This document shows positions 5,709 to 6,053 of a stretch of DNA of 6,053 bases, in pieces (positions within the stretch are counted from its first letter, which is position 1; every line of letters begins with the position of its first letter). The position numbers and the translations under genes are program-made. Under the pieces are notes generated by a model. That model was given only the letters and a program-made list of their open reading frames with translations, ran no database searches and was not told where the DNA came from. This DNA is from Geodermatophilaceae bacterium (GTDB lineage Bacteria > Actinomycetota > Actinomycetes > Mycobacteriales > Geodermatophilaceae). Location: positions 1 through 6,053 of the forward strand of contig JACCTM010000209.1 in the NCBI GenBank assembly GCA_013812385.1, written 5' to 3'.

Positions 5709-6053
5709 TCAGGTCAGATCGCGTCCGGTGGTGCTAGCGACGTGATCCGGGATCTCTCCCTCGTGCCGGTCTCCGGTCGTCGAGGTGCCAGACGGCTCGA
5801 ACATGAGGATCGACCCGCCGGGCGAGGACGGCTTGTGCTCGGTGCCCTTGGGTACGACGAAGGTGTCGCCCTTGCCGAGCACGACCGTGGTCTCGCTGCC
5901 GTTGGCATCGCGCATCGCGACGTCGAACTGGCCGTCCAGAATGAGGAAGAATTCGTCGGTGTCCTCGTGAACGTGCCACACATGCTCCCCGAGCGTGTGC
6001 GCGATCCGTACGTCGTAGTCGTTCATCCGAGCCACGATCCGCGGGCTGTAGAC
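5709..6053 (-). CDS. Small single-domain cupin protein, N-terminus beyond the window
   Basis: The reading frame is open to the right edge; 114 residues are visible, starting VYSPRIVARMNDYDVRIA. Related small cupins have a similar SP-x-IVARMNDYDVR stretch after a short N-terminal segment, so the ATG at 6026 and the GTG at 6035 are probably internal and the true start lies outside. Cupin motif 1 is complete (GEHVWHVHEDTDEFFLILDG), giving two His and one Glu as metal ligands. Motif 2 is GDTFVVPKGTEHKPSS with the fourth His ligand, though the usual final Asn is replaced. The fold is a single beta-barrel and is probably metal-binding. Function in this group is unknown; sugar- or small-molecule-binding or enzymatic roles are possible. 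It precedes the VOC gene by 25 bp on the same strand. Confidence 0.9.
   Translation of the reverse strand, partial: VYSPRIVARMNDYDVRIAHTLGEHVWHVHEDTDEFFLILDGQFDVAMRDANGSETTVVLGKGDTFVVPKGTEHKPSSPGGSILMFEPSGTSTTGDRHEGEIPDHVASTTGRDLT

Noticed and set aside
5297..5737. Plus-strand open frame of 146 codons opposite the VOC gene
   Set aside because: The minus strand holds a recognisable VOC protein with a strong ribosome binding site; the plus-strand product has no motif.
1..6053. tRNA, rRNA, CRISPR array, transposase, phage or toxin-antitoxin genes
   Set aside because: No cloverleaf, spaced direct repeats or characteristic protein motifs of these classes were seen on either strand.

Overview
The window is GC-rich (roughly two thirds or more G+C by eye) and densely coded. 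It carries a clear mshA, the first committed gene of mycothiol synthesis, so the source is an actinobacterium (Actinomycetota). The order murB / SDR (opposite strand) / mshA / YbjN-like gene is the arrangement I know from the Mycobacterium tuberculosis Rv0482-Rv0487 region. This is therefore a chromosomal core neighbourhood, with lineage-specific genes placed between the conserved ones. I cannot fix the order or genus.

Layout, left to right. (1) The 3' end of murB (peptidoglycan precursor synthesis) enters from the left edge and stops inside a perfect 25-bp inverted repeat. (2) A six-TM DUF998 membrane protein follows on + and probably starts leaderless at a GTG. (3) Four bases after its stop, a convergent minus-strand short-chain dehydrogenase/reductase ends. 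(4) An 86-bp divergent intergenic region with a 20-bp dyad separates the SDR start from the mshA start. (5) On +, mshA, a YbjN-family gene and a 14-TM DHA2-type MFS transporter form a tightly coupled operon with 1-bp and 4-bp overlaps. (6) Five bases after the MFS stop, a convergent minus-strand pair ends: a VOC/glyoxalase-like protein downstream of a small cupin that runs off the right edge.

How the genes may work together: MshA joins UDP-GlcNAc and inositol phosphate to start mycothiol synthesis. The YbjN-like protein is a conserved companion of unknown function. The MFS pump is translationally coupled behind them, which makes a link to export of toxic compounds or mycothiol conjugates conceivable but unproven. 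The cupin and VOC genes look like an ordinary accessory pair.

No RNA genes, CRISPR arrays, transposases or phage genes were seen, and no stretch over 300 bases lacks a gene. I did not find a clearly new multi-gene system. The most unusual items are the long inverted repeat that supplies the murB stop, the mshA-YbjN-MFS coupling, and a 3' extension of the MFS gene with atypical codons.
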